Position numbers and translations under genes: made by a program. Shown here one piece after another: positions 42,199 through 51,773 of a stretch of DNA of 64,000 nucleotides. This DNA comes from Actinomycetota bacterium (GTDB taxonomy: Bacteria; Actinomycetota; Actinomycetes; Nanopelagicales; Nanopelagicaceae). The stretch spans positions 1-64,000 of the forward strand of contig JACSDF010000005.1 in assembly GCA_015660815.1 (NCBI GenBank). Reading direction: 5' to 3'. Below the pieces are notes generated by a model. It did no database searches, was not told where the DNA came from, and saw only the letters and a list, made by a program, of their open reading frames with translations. Positions within the stretch are counted from its first letter, which is position 1; each line of letters begins with the position of its first letter.

Positions 42199-42210
42199 GT
42201 GATTATTCTG

Positions 42211-42855
42211 CTATAACTTAGTGGCAACTAACAAACCATCTCCGACAGGAATCAAGGTACTCACCCAATGCTCTGTGTCATTTTTAATGATTTTCCCAGC
42301 ATCGCGAAGAGAAACCGTCTTTGGATCACGTTGGGCTGGATCACAGACCTTTGAACCTCCAAAGAAATTATCAATTACGAGCGCACCACCGCTTCGTAAA
42401 ATACGGTGAGATTCAGAGATAACAAAGGCTAAATCCTCGGAATTGTGTCGCAGAACAACGAGATCATATGCGCGATCAGTGAGCTTTGAGATGACATCAA
42501 GTACTGGATTAGTGATAAGTCGAACCCTTGTCTGTGCAATTTCTGCATCGCTAAAAGCTAACCTGGCGATTCGAGTGTGTTCCATCTCATCATCAATAGA
42601 TGTCAAAGTTCCGCCAATTCTCATCCCGTCAAGTAACCATAAACTTCCAACGCCTGAGCCAGTACCCACTTCAACAATTGATTGCGCAGACAATGTATAG
42701 GCAAGATGGCGAAGATATGCACCAGCACCTGGAGTTACATCAACTGCACCTAGTTCAAGTCCCCTCGCCCGGGCTTGGGATTTAAAGTGATCTTCGGCAA
42801 TAAAGTTTTCAGCGTAAGAGTGAGGATCTATTTTCACTAAAGGCCCATAATCCAC
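42211..42855 (-). CDS. O-methyltransferase family 3-like
   Basis: SIVEVGTGSGVGSLWLLDGM motif; next to htrA/tatB. Confidence 0.88.
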   Translation of the reverse strand: MDYGPLVKIDPHSYAENFIAEDHFKSQARARGLELGAVDVTPGAGAYLRHLAYTLSAQSIVEVGTGSGVGSLWLLDGMRIGGTLTSIDDEMEHTRIARLAFSDAEIAQTRVRLITNPVLDVISKLTDRAYDLVVLRHNSEDLAFVISESHRILRSGGALVIDNFFGGSKVCDPAQRDPKTVSLRDAGKIIKNDTEHWVSTLIPVGDGLLVATKL

Positions 42856-44324
42856 GTCGTCAGCAAGCGAACACCGAAACCTGTGCCGCCCTTTGGATTT
42901 TCACCTGCATCAACTTCACTTCGCCCGGGACCGGCAATATCTAGATGCAGCCAGCGACGAGATCCTGCGAAATGCTCTAGAAACAGCGCTGCAGTCACTG
43001 AGCCAGCTGAGTAGTCAGCCTTACTTGCTGCATGATTAAAATCTGCGATATCACTTCTCAAAGAGTCCTTATAGTCATCAATGAGTGGCATTCTCCAAAC
43101 ACGATCACCTGAATCTAAACCGGCCTTAACAAAGGAGGAGGCAAGTAGATCATCCCGTGTATACATTGCAGCAAAGGTTCTACCGAGTCCAAGAGTTGCA
43201 GCCCCAGTAAGGGTAGCAATATCAATTAAATAATCGGGATTCAAATTTATATCTGCATAAGCCAAGCCATCTGCAAGAACAAGTCGACCTTCGGCATCGG
43301 TGTTAATTACCTCAACAGTTGTTCCGCCGTAGTGCTTAATAACATCACTGGGTCTTTGGGCGGTAGCCGAGATGGCGTTTTCGGCACACATCATTAGTGC
43401 AGTGACGTGAACATCAGGTTGCAAATCTTCAAGAGCGGTGAGAGTTGCAAGAATTGCCGCGGCCCCTGCCATATCTGACTTCATCGGTATCATTAAATCG
43501 TAAGGACGTTTTAGCGAAACACCGCCGGTATCAAAAGTAATCCCTTTTCCAACGAGAACTACATGAGGAAGTGGTTTCTTTGCTTTCTTTGTGTTTTTTG
43601 GCATATAAGTCACTTCGATAAAGCGCGGTCCTGAGACTTGTGAGGAATTACCAACTGCACGTAATCCACCGAACTCCTTTAACTCTCTACCGGCTAAGAC
43701 ACTGGTTTTTAATCCGTTGGATTGTGCGAATTCTTGCGCCTTTCTAGCCATCCACTCAGGAGTTTTAATATTAGAAGGCGTATGAACCAGATCACGAGCG
43801 CGCGTAATCGCCTTCGCAAAAGCATTAGCAGCATTTATTGTCTCCTTATCATCAGTTGCTACGAGAAATGTTGGAACATCAGCGGGCTTTCCGCTCTTTA
43901 AGCTCCACAAGTAGGCGGCCATCGTAAGTGAAATCGCATGCGCTTGGATATCGATTTTGTTTAAAGCACACGCCGAATAAACGGTGATTTTCTTCCCACG
44001 AACTTTTCGAGCGATTGCAGTTGCGCACGTTCTCAAAGAATTTGTTGAGCCGTCACCAGCAGAGATCAAGAAGATGCGCTCGGTTTGTGTGTTGGCTTCA
44101 CTAACAGGAATCTCAAATATCTCACCCGCTTTACCAGTTGGTGAAAAAAATGAAAGCTCGTCTTGTAAATTTATTGCGAAATGCTTTTCAATATCCTGAA
44201 TCAAACTCCCAGGAGCCTTAAACGAAAACTCATCTTCACGCTCACTCACATATGCCAGGGCTATTGCTTGTGCAGACGAAGCCGCAGATAACTCTATTGG
44301 TGCGCTGGTAAGTATCGAAGACAT
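42837..44324 (-). CDS. pepA: leucyl aminopeptidase
   Basis: VGKGITFDTGGVSLKRP and NTDAEGRLVLADGLAYA. Confidence 0.95.
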   Translation of the reverse strand: MSSILTSAPIELSAASSAQAIALAYVSEREDEFSFKAPGSLIQDIEKHFAINLQDELSFFSPTGKAGEIFEIPVSEANTQTERIFLISAGDGSTNSLRTCATAIARKVRGKKITVYSACALNKIDIQAHAISLTMAAYLWSLKSGKPADVPTFLVATDDKETINAANAFAKAITRARDLVHTPSNIKTPEWMARKAQEFAQSNGLKTSVLAGRELKEFGGLRAVGNSSQVSGPRFIEVTYMPKNTKKAKKPLPHVVLVGKGITFDTGGVSLKRPYDLMIPMKSDMAGAAAILATLTALEDLQPDVHVTALMMCAENAISATAQRPSDVIKHYGGTTVEVINTDAEGRLVLADGLAYADINLNPDYLIDIATLTGAATLGLGRTFAAMYTRDDLLASSFVKAGLDSGDRVWRMPLIDDYKDSLRSDIADFNHAASKADYSAGSVTAALFLEHFAGSRRWLHLDIAGPGRSEVDAGENPKGGTGFGVRLLTTWIMGL

Positions 44325-44352
44325 GCGTTAAAGGCTATCGCCTGCGACGCCT

Positions 44353-44532
44353 TTACTTCTTGACTAAAGAGACCGCGGCATGAAGTGCGGCGCTCAGATT
44401 ATTAGCCTCTTCTGGGTTGAGCTCAACGACCAATCGACCGCCACCTTCCAGAGGAATACGCATGACGAGAGAGCGAGCCTCCTTTGTAACCTCCATTGGA
44501 CCATCACCTGTACGGGGTTTCATGGCTGCCAT
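44353..44532 (-). CDS. DUF3117 protein (59 aa)
   Basis: Manual translation MAAMKPRTGDGPMEVTKEARSLVMRIPLEGGGRLVVELNPEEANNLSAALHAAVSLVKK*; absent from track (length cut-off). Confidence 0.95.
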   Translation of the reverse strand: MAAMKPRTGDGPMEVTKEARSLVMRIPLEGGGRLVVELNPEEANNLSAALHAAVSLVKK

Positions 44533-44539
44533 GTGGAGA

Positions 44540-44575
44540 CTCCTCTTAAAGATTGGTGGTGAACTGCAAGAGGAG
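44540..44575 (-). promoter_or_regulatory. inverted repeat containing DUF3117 Shine-Dalgarno
   Basis: CTCCTCTT (44540-44547) and AAGAGGAG (44568-44575) perfectly complementary, 20-nt loop. Confidence 0.5.
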
Positions 44576-44635
44576 AAGTATCTCGCACATGATGGGTTAG
44601 TGGGAAATCGCCCTAAGGGCTCGTTGCAACTGCCG

Positions 44636-44827
44636 CTAGAAGCCTATGAATCCGCTTAAATGCGCCTTCCCAGCGGCAATTACCGCATCAACAGCCCGTA
44701 CCGGCACGGTTAAGAGCTCAGCAATTTCAATCGCTGACATAGAGCGCAGATAATGCATTGTCAGAATACAGCGCTCCTCCTCAGATAGGGATGCGAGCAG
44801 CTCGGCCAAAGTAGTGGGCTCGCTCAT
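44636..44827 (-). CDS. stand-alone sigma-70 region-4-like HTH protein (63 aa)
   Basis: SLSEEERCILTMHYLRSMSAIEIAELLTVPVRAVDAVIAAGKAHL resembles sigma region 4; TAACCT 7 nt upstream of ATG. Confidence 0.65.
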   Translation of the reverse strand: MSEPTTLAELLASLSEEERCILTMHYLRSMSAIEIAELLTVPVRAVDAVIAAGKAHLSGFIGF

Positions 44828-44883
44828 GGGGATAAGGTTACTAGTCAGGTGTTAAGAGTAAGCCGCTTAAGTTGTCAGTGGAA

Positions 44884-45309
44884 TCAGCGAAATGTTCGTG
44901 CAAAACGCCCTAGTGAAATTCGCACACCTATATATAGGCCGGGGCACATTAAAAGAAATAGTGGACGAGGAGCTATGACCTCTTCCGACCAGTCAAAACG
45001 GGTTTGAGTAGCGTTAATTTCATGTAGTTCAAATTTACCCGTCCCTTTAATAATTGCGCCCGTATGTACAACATCGCACACAAATGGCGGAACCCACGAA
45101 GTTACTTCCATTGTGTCTAAGATGCCTATGGATTTTATTCCGGTAAAAGCGCTTATTTTTGTTCCAATTCCATCCTGAATTGTCGAAGTAACCCAGACCT
45201 TCGTCGCGATCATCCAATCGCCCTGTTTTTCCCAATCTGCCAGGGCATCCCACACTGATTGGATCGGTGCATCTATTACGAGAGAAATTGCTAGGTGGTT
45301 ACTTCTCAT
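44884..45309 (-). CDS. SRPBCC/polyketide cyclase-like protein
   Basis: ISLVIDAPIQSVWDALADWEKQGDWM. Confidence 0.8.
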   Translation of the reverse strand: MRSNHLAISLVIDAPIQSVWDALADWEKQGDWMIATKVWVTSTIQDGIGTKISAFTGIKSIGILDTMEVTSWVPPFVCDVVHTGAIIKGTGKFELHEINATQTRFDWSEEVIAPRPLFLLMCPGLYIGVRISLGRFARTFR

Positions 45310-45839
45310 TGCTTGCACGCTTTCAATGCCTCGTCGACAGTATTGGCCCACGTAATTAACTCACGCATTCCTGGCTTGATAAATCTCTCTTCCTCAAGAT
45401 GGAGAATCAGTTCATGTAATGGTCCAAAAATTCCAAATGGGTCAAGAATTACAATCGGCTTATCATGAAATTTTAAATAGCGGCCAACCCATATTTCAAA
45501 GAACTCTTCAAGTGTGCCGGCTCCACCCGGTAAAGTAATAAAGGCATCGGATATATCTGTAATCATCGCCTTACGCTCACCCATCGTTGTGACAATATGT
45601 AATTCATCATTCTCATGATCAGCAAACTCAATTTCAACTAGCGCTTGTGGAATTACGCCGACAGTGCGACCTTTCACTGCACGCGCACCCCGAGAAACTG
45701 CACCCATCATTGAAATATGGCCGCCTCCCGTTACGAGTTCCCACGATAAAGAGCCAATGCCTTCTCCTAGTTGATAGGCCAAATCCACATATTTTGGATC
45801 GATGCTTGGCGATGAGGAACAAAATACTGCGATACGCAT
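45306..45839 (-). CDS. LOG family (TIGR00730-like) protein
   Basis: VFCSSSP...VTGGGHISMMGAVSRGA...LPGGAGTLEEFFE; start MRIAVF. Confidence 0.93.
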   Translation of the reverse strand: MRIAVFCSSSPSIDPKYVDLAYQLGEGIGSLSWELVTGGGHISMMGAVSRGARAVKGRTVGVIPQALVEIEFADHENDELHIVTTMGERKAMITDISDAFITLPGGAGTLEEFFEIWVGRYLKFHDKPIVILDPFGIFGPLHELILHLEEERFIKPGMRELITWANTVDEALKACKQ

Positions 45840-45846
45840 ATGAGAA

Positions 45847-45863
45847 AGGATAGGGGTTAGGCT
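45847..45863. promoter_or_regulatory. divergent -10 hexamers between LOG and dapD
   Basis: TATCCT on - (45847-45852), 7-nt spacer; TAGGCT on + (45858-45863), 6-nt spacer. Confidence 0.55.
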
Positions 45864-45869
45864 TAGCCC

Positions 45870-46787
45870 ATGAACACCATTGCATCTGGCCACGCAATTA
45901 CGACAATGTCGCATGGAAAGCTTTTGGATGCATGGTTTCCAGCTCCAACACTCGCCCCACTCAATCCAGATGTGCCGAGCGAACTACATGCCTTAGTCGG
46001 CAACGATGATGCACGTGAAGTCAGCCGTGAAATCGCAAGCCTTGAAATTAATCTCTCAGTACCACCAGCCTCGGCACTTGATGTCTATCTTCGCTTACAT
46101 CTTCTCTCTCATCGTTTGGTCAAACCACATGGTCTAAGTCTTGATGGAATCTTTGGTCTTCTCAATAACGTAGTGTGGACTTCGGCTGGTCCGTGTGCGG
46201 TTGAGGGCTTTGAACTCACTCGCGCCCGTCTTGGCGCAAAGAATGGGCATGTAACCATCTTTTCTATCGATAAGTTCCCAAGAATGGTGGACTATGTAGT
46301 TCCAAGTGGAGTGCGCATCGCAGATGCCGATCGGGTTCGATTAGGTGCACACCTAGCAGTCGGAACAACCGTAATGCACGAGGGATTCGTTAACTTTAAT
46401 GCCGGAACTTTAGGTACATCAATGGTTGAAGGAAGAATTTCAGCTGGCGTAGTCGTTGGCGATGGCAGCGATGTTGGCGGTGGAGCTTCAATAATGGGCA
46501 CTTTGAGTGGTGGCGGAAAAGAAGTTGTATCGATTGGAGAGAAAACTCTCCTTGGCGCAAACTCGGGTTGTGGAATTTCACTCGGTGACAACTGCATCAT
46601 TGAGGCTGGCACATACATCACTGCTTCTTCAAAATTGCGATTGCCTGATGGGCAGATTGTTAAAGCCGCCGTATTATCCGGTTCGAATAATTTATTATTC
46701 CGGCGTAACTCTTTAGATGGTGCATTAGAAGTGGTAAGTCGAACTGGTACTTGGGGTGGCCTTAACTCAATTCTGCACGCCAACTAA
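45870..46787 (+). CDS. dapD: 2,3,4,5-tetrahydropyridine-2,6-dicarboxylate N-succinyltransferase
   Basis: Actinobacterial DapD-type with hexapeptide repeats, GTLSGGGKEVVSIGEKTLLGANSGCGI. Confidence 0.92.
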   Translation: MNTIASGHAITTMSHGKLLDAWFPAPTLAPLNPDVPSELHALVGNDDAREVSREIASLEINLSVPPASALDVYLRLHLLSHRLVKPHGLSLDGIFGLLNNVVWTSAGPCAVEGFELTRARLGAKNGHVTIFSIDKFPRMVDYVVPSGVRIADADRVRLGAHLAVGTTVMHEGFVNFNAGTLGTSMVEGRISAGVVVGDGSDVGGGASIMGTLSGGGKEVVSIGEKTLLGANSGCGISLGDNCIIEAGTYITASSKLRLPDGQIVKAAVLSGSNNLLFRRNSLDGALEVVSRTGTWGGLNSILHAN

Positions 46788-48014
46788 GTCGCAGTAAGCC
46801 GACGGGATTTTAGTTCGACTCCGAAAAGTTTCTCCACGAAGTGTAAATTGAAGACCAGAACTTGACGTCGCTCGGATCTGACCAATTGTTCCACTTTCAT
46901 TTCTAGTCAGGATTTCTAGCTGAACGACATCTGGAAGCAAGAATGCTCTGGCAACTACAGCTTGTGAGAGTGTGCGATCCCACGTAACAAATCGCGGATT
47001 TAAGGTGATGTCTAAGCTACCTGGATCATCTACTATTTGTGTAAAGGCTCTTGTACTCCCCCATGCATTTACCGACAATTCCGTTTTCCCGCCTGAGGAT
47101 GAGAAATAGTAAGCGGCAATTGGAAGGCTTGCTTGAGTAACTACTAACCCTGCCGTTTCCGTGACAACGCTTTTCCAGATTGCTCCAAATTTAAGTTCAA
47201 TCTCCTTTGCATATCCCAAAAACTTTTGATCTGAAATCTCTCCGTATAAATCACAATCACAATTCGCTCGATAAATTCCAGCTTTACTCAAAGCATATGA
47301 TCGCGATGCCACTGCCTGTGCCTGCAGGGCAGCGATTGGCCAAAAGGAAGGCATCTCACTAACACCCCATAGATACTCATCTGAAAGACGGACAGCATTA
47401 GTTAGTTCTAACCTAAATCCAAGGGTCTTGTCTTTAACCGCCTTCACGACCATTTGGCCATATCGATATTTCCTAGTTGCACCAAGTTGAGTGACAGATA
47501 TAAGCGCGTCGACCCCTTCCAAATATCTCGTCCCGCTCCATCGAATAGTAAAGCTCCGATTCTTAGCAAAAGCATTTGATTTCTTATCGATAAGAACATT
47601 AGGCACAACGCTGGAGCCGAGAATTGAAAGATTCAGCGAAGCTCCGGCTGAAAATACGGCAATTGGAACAGCGTCTACCTGGCTACCAATATCGCCACTA
47701 AATAGTTGAACTATTGCGCCAGGTGTTTTTGTGGATATTTTCGTACTGCTCAAGAGATGTCCAATATTGACTCTTAAAATCTTTAAATCATCAAGAGGCT
47801 CGACTAATACATCTTTATAAAAATATTGCAGAATTTCCGTTGAACTTTTCCCTGCCAAAGCCATGGACCGAGCACCCATTTGTGACATACCAACGCCGTG
47901 GCCATACCCTGATCCGCGAAAAGTAAATTCTGCAGGAAGTTCTTGAGCTGATGCCGGAGTGGTGAAGGCGGTAAGAAATATAATTGAAACGAGGAATGAC
48001 TTAGACATCCTCAT
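46767..48014 (-). CDS. SpoIID/LytB domain protein
   Basis: FRGSGYGHGVGMSQMGARSMALAGKSSTEILQYFY; VASRSYAL. Confidence 0.9.
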   Translation of the reverse strand: MRMSKSFLVSIIFLTAFTTPASAQELPAEFTFRGSGYGHGVGMSQMGARSMALAGKSSTEILQYFYKDVLVEPLDDLKILRVNIGHLLSSTKISTKTPGAIVQLFSGDIGSQVDAVPIAVFSAGASLNLSILGSSVVPNVLIDKKSNAFAKNRSFTIRWSGTRYLEGVDALISVTQLGATRKYRYGQMVVKAVKDKTLGFRLELTNAVRLSDEYLWGVSEMPSFWPIAALQAQAVASRSYALSKAGIYRANCDCDLYGEISDQKFLGYAKEIELKFGAIWKSVVTETAGLVVTQASLPIAAYYFSSSGGKTELSVNAWGSTRAFTQIVDDPGSLDITLNPRFVTWDRTLSQAVVARAFLLPDVVQLEILTRNESGTIGQIRATSSSGLQFTLRGETFRSRTKIPSAYCDLVGVQN

Positions 48015-48834
48015 CGAGGGCTGCGCTCTTTCCGACCTGTAAAAACTCTTGATAGGCACTGATGGTCTCATTTGGCTTGCCGCGTTGTACTAGCTTTCCT
48101 TTGTGCATCCAGACCACGTCATTGCAGACTTCTCGTAGCGTTGCCATTGCATGGCTTACCAAAATAAGAGCTCGATCATCACTTCTCAACTCTTTCATGC
48201 GATTGAGTGATTTCTCTTTGAATTTTGCATCCCCAGTACTGAGCGCCTCGTCAACTATTAAAATGTCTGGTCGCACTGTTACCGCCACTGAAAATGCCAA
48301 TCTAGAAAACATTCCAGATGAGTATGTGCGCATGGGGGCATCAATTGCCTCTCCTAGCTCAGAGAACTCTGCAATCTCTTGAAAGTGATCTTCAATCTCC
48401 TCACGAGACATTCCCGCAGCAAGCCCACCAAGAAATACATTATCGCGCCCTGACATCGACGGGTTAAAACCGACACCTAAGGCCAGTAGCGTGCTGACAC
48501 TTCCAAAGACCTCTATTCGTCCCTTTGTGGGTGGAATAATTCCTGCGATGACGCGCATCATTGAAGACTTTCCTGCGCCGTTAGTTCCGATAATTCCTAA
48601 AACTTGTCCATACTCAACATCAAGGTTTACATCATCGAGTGCCTGAATAATACGTACATGTTTACTACCGCGACCTAATGATTTGGCGCGCGCCTTTAGA
48701 GTAGGGCGTTTATCAATTGAAGTTTTATAGGTCAGTCCTAGACCGCGAACTGAAACAGCGATCTCATTTGTAGCGTGCGAGTTAGAGGCGGACAGCAAAT
48801 TCGCGCTCCCTTGATAAGAAAAAATAAGTTCCAA
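48001..48834 (-). CDS. polysaccharide ABC transporter ATP-binding protein (Wzt-like)
   Basis: GIIGTNGAGKSSMMRVIAGI, YSSGMFSRLAFSVA, ILIVDEALSTGD. Confidence 0.93.
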   Translation of the reverse strand: MELIFSYQGSANLLSASNSHATNEIAVSVRGLGLTYKTSIDKRPTLKARAKSLGRGSKHVRIIQALDDVNLDVEYGQVLGIIGTNGAGKSSMMRVIAGIIPPTKGRIEVFGSVSTLLALGVGFNPSMSGRDNVFLGGLAAGMSREEIEDHFQEIAEFSELGEAIDAPMRTYSSGMFSRLAFSVAVTVRPDILIVDEALSTGDAKFKEKSLNRMKELRSDDRALILVSHAMATLREVCNDVVWMHKGKLVQRGKPNETISAYQEFLQVGKSAALDEDV

Positions 48835-49609
48835 TGAAAAATACTCCTGCGGCCCATGCTAAACCCGCAAGTAAACTTGAGCCTTGAGGTGCTTGCCCAT
48901 GAACTAAAGTGCGAGACCAACTATCAAGAATTGGAAAGAGTGGGTTAAATGCCTCTATCGCCAAAAGTTCTGGCTTGAGGGCAGATGCTTCATAGAGAAT
49001 CGGCGAGAGATATAAAAGTGTTCGCGTCATATATGGCAAAAAGCTAGATATATCTCGAAAATAGACATTTATACATGAAATCGTGATTGCCAAACCAAGA
49101 GCTAGAAAAATTGTAATTAATAGAATCGGAAAGGCCCAAAGCATTTCCCAAGTAAAAGGCAAACCTAGAACCGTTCGAATGATGAAAAATACCAAGAGAG
49201 TTGGAACGAACTTAGCAATTGCAATTACAACCGCTGAAACTGGCAGCATAATTCGTGGAAATGCCGTGTTTAGTATGAGCCGTTGGCCCGCCGTTATTGA
49301 TTTAACTCCACCAGTAAGCGAGTTGGCCACTAAGTAGAAAAGGAAGAGTGTGGCCGTCAAGTGGGCATATCGGGTTTCATCTGAAGAGCCCTGAATAATG
49401 ATAATCAGAAAGAAATACACCGCGGAAAGTAGGAGCGGGTTTAAAACTAGCCACAACTGACCAAAAAATGAATCAAAGTGTTGCTCACGAAGTTCAGAGC
49501 GCGAATACTCTGCAATAAATCTTCGGCGGGACCAGAGCGATTTCCAGTATCGAATGAGTGGGGGCAGACCGGCCCGAAAAGGCTCATATACCTGCATAGG
49601 TTCACTCAT
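48782..49609 (-). CDS. polysaccharide ABC transporter permease (Wzm-like)
   Basis: ABC-2 type multi-TM, YSRSELREQHFDSFFGQLWLVLNPLL. Confidence 0.9.
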   Translation of the reverse strand: MSEPMQVYEPFRAGLPPLIRYWKSLWSRRRFIAEYSRSELREQHFDSFFGQLWLVLNPLLLSAVYFFLIIIIQGSSDETRYAHLTATLFLFYLVANSLTGGVKSITAGQRLILNTAFPRIMLPVSAVVIAIAKFVPTLLVFFIIRTVLGLPFTWEMLWAFPILLITIFLALGLAITISCINVYFRDISSFLPYMTRTLLYLSPILYEASALKPELLAIEAFNPLFPILDSWSRTLVHGQAPQGSSLLAGLAWAAGVFFIGTYFFLSREREFAVRL

Positions 49610-49624
49610 GGAGGTAAGGCTACC

Positions 49625-50617
49625 TTACGGTGCAAGAGACTTTGGTGAGGTCAGAAAACCTGTTCCCCAGCTTAGGTGCATAGTTAGAAGAATCAGCGGC
49701 AGCGAAAGAATTTCACCTAAAGATTTTCCTATGACTAGCGACGCCAAAAGAATAAAGAGAGCATAAACGAGGATAGGCAGTAGGAAAATCGTTGAAACTA
49801 AAATACTTAGAATCATTGAAAGCGTGGTGACAAGTACAGTAAAAGGTGGCGCTAAATATCTGTAATTAATCGTGCCCTCGTGACGACGAGAAACAACGCG
49901 GCGCCAACGTCCATATTCAAAGTACTGGCGAGCAAGCGCACTAACAGTTGATCTAGGTCGATATGTGACTACTAGCCGTGGATCAAAGTGGATTAACCCA
50001 CCCTTTGCACGCAATCGGAAATTTAGCTCCCAATCTTGTGCTCTAGTGAAACGCTCATCAAAACCACCGATAGCAATGAGAGCCTCTTTTCTAAATGCCC
50101 CTAGATACACCGTATCAACTGAACCAGCAACACCTCCTGTATGAAATCGAGATGCACCGACACCTAATGGACTCCGCATAGCGCGGGCAACCGAGCGCTC
50201 AAATAAATTATTTCCAACTGCTGCCATAACACCGCCAACATTTACTGCACCGCTCTGTTCAAGAATCTCGAGCGCTAAAGTTAAATAATTATGTGGAATC
50301 TCTGAGTGGCCATCAATGCGCACAATATTTGAGTACTGAGAGCGTGCGATTGCAAGGTTTAATCCAGCTGCCGTGCGGCCAGAAGGGTTTTCCACGATAA
50401 CCACACGTTTATCCAGATATGCAATTTCACGTGCAATTTCCATAGTCGAATCATGTGATGGCCCGATAGCCAGAATCACTTCGATCGGCCCTTGAAAATC
50501 CTGAGCCAAAATCGAGCTCACAGAATGCTTTAAGTAAGAGGCTTCGTTGCGAACCGGAAGAATTACCGATATTTCACGCCTCGGTGAGCCATATAACTCA
50601 TTTGCTGATGTCGTCAT
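49625..50617 (-). CDS. GT2 glycosyltransferase
   Basis: ISVILPVRNEASYLKHSVSSIL; RIDGHSEI; C-terminal TMs. Confidence 0.9.
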   Translation of the reverse strand: MTTSANELYGSPRREISVILPVRNEASYLKHSVSSILAQDFQGPIEVILAIGPSHDSTMEIAREIAYLDKRVVIVENPSGRTAAGLNLAIARSQYSNIVRIDGHSEIPHNYLTLALEILEQSGAVNVGGVMAAVGNNLFERSVARAMRSPLGVGASRFHTGGVAGSVDTVYLGAFRKEALIAIGGFDERFTRAQDWELNFRLRAKGGLIHFDPRLVVTYRPRSTVSALARQYFEYGRWRRVVSRRHEGTINYRYLAPPFTVLVTTLSMILSILVSTIFLLPILVYALFILLASLVIGKSLGEILSLPLILLTMHLSWGTGFLTSPKSLAP

Positions 50618-50653
50618 AACCCCACCACCGTATCGCTGAAGTAGTCTTCGCCT

Positions 50654-51769
50654 GTGAAAGCGACGCGACCAATACGGATTATTACATCACTCTCGCTGGC
50701 CGTTGTCGTAATTTCCGCCATTTCCTGGTTGGGGTTGGGACAGATCAGTGGGGCCATTAACCGTGTCGACGTTTTTGGCACCCTTGAAAAGCGCCCAGAA
50801 AAACCAACCACTGCACTTAATTACCTTTTAGTTGGTTCAGATACTCGCGAAGGACTCACCAAGGAACAGTCACGACTTCTACGTGTTGGAACAACTAAAT
50901 CTGCCGCTGGCGCACGTTCGGACACGATGCTCCTTGTTCACATTAGTAAAGCACGCGATAAGGCAACTATTATTTCAATTCCGCGCGATTCGCTTGTAAC
51001 TATTCCAGAACACCCATCATCGCTCTATAAAGATCGAATAATTCCTGCCGCTAACGGCAAGATTAACTCCGCATTTGCATGGGGTGGCGCTCCGCTTTTA
51101 ATTCAAACAATTGAAAATGAAACTGGAGTGAGAATCGACCACTATCTTGAGATCGGTTTTGCAGGGTTCGCGGGGATGGTCGATTCACTCGGAGGTATCG
51201 AGGTCTGCTCAAAGAGAGATATCGATGATCCAAAAAGTCACTTAGTCTTGAGTGCGGGAGTTCATACGTTAAACGGAGTTGAGGCATTGAAATATGTTCG
51301 AACCCGTGACTTTGATGGCATGGGTGATCTTGGACGAATGCAACGTCAACAACAATTCATGAGTGCGATTCTAAGAAAGCTTACTAGTACTGGTGTTTTA
51401 CTCAATCCCGTAAAATTAGTTAGTTTCTTTAATGCCGCAATTGCAACGGTTAAAACTGATTCCCAACTAAATAGTAGTGATTTACTAACTTTGGCTAAGC
51501 AACTCAAAAACCTTTCGGCAAGTAAAGTGCGCACACTCACGATTCCGTTGGGCAATGCAAATGCGCGCGTAGATGGAGTTGGTTCTGTAGTGATTTGGGA
51601 CAAGGAACTTGCACCAGATCTCTTCAATCGAATGCGGTTAGATTTACCGCTGATTGACGAAGTCACGCCTTCACCATCGGCTTCATCAAGTGCAACTCCT
51701 AAGCCTATTCTGGTCGATAAATTTAAAACTCGTACCGCCGCTGAAAATCCATGCGGGGCACTAAAGTAA
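50654..51769 (+). CDS. LytR-CpsA-Psr family protein
   Basis: LLVGSDTREG, RSDTMLLVHI, ISIPRDSLVTIP; GTG start. Confidence 0.92.
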   Translation: MKATRPIRIITSLSLAVVVISAISWLGLGQISGAINRVDVFGTLEKRPEKPTTALNYLLVGSDTREGLTKEQSRLLRVGTTKSAAGARSDTMLLVHISKARDKATIISIPRDSLVTIPEHPSSLYKDRIIPAANGKINSAFAWGGAPLLIQTIENETGVRIDHYLEIGFAGFAGMVDSLGGIEVCSKRDIDDPKSHLVLSAGVHTLNGVEALKYVRTRDFDGMGDLGRMQRQQQFMSAILRKLTSTGVLLNPVKLVSFFNAAIATVKTDSQLNSSDLLTLAKQLKNLSASKVRTLTIPLGNANARVDGVGSVVIWDKELAPDLFNRMRLDLPLIDEVTPSPSASSSATPKPILVDKFKTRTAAENPCGALK

Positions 51770-51773
51770 GGTC

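Noticed and set aside
44610-44620. GCCCTAAGGGC hairpin as terminator after the sigma-like gene
   Set aside because: 4-bp stem with a 3-nt loop and no T-run on either strand; too weak.
50618-50632. TACGGT as leaderless -10 for the GT2 gene at 50617
   Set aside because: Spacer is 9 nt, outside the 6-7 nt pattern; not counted in the leaderless set.
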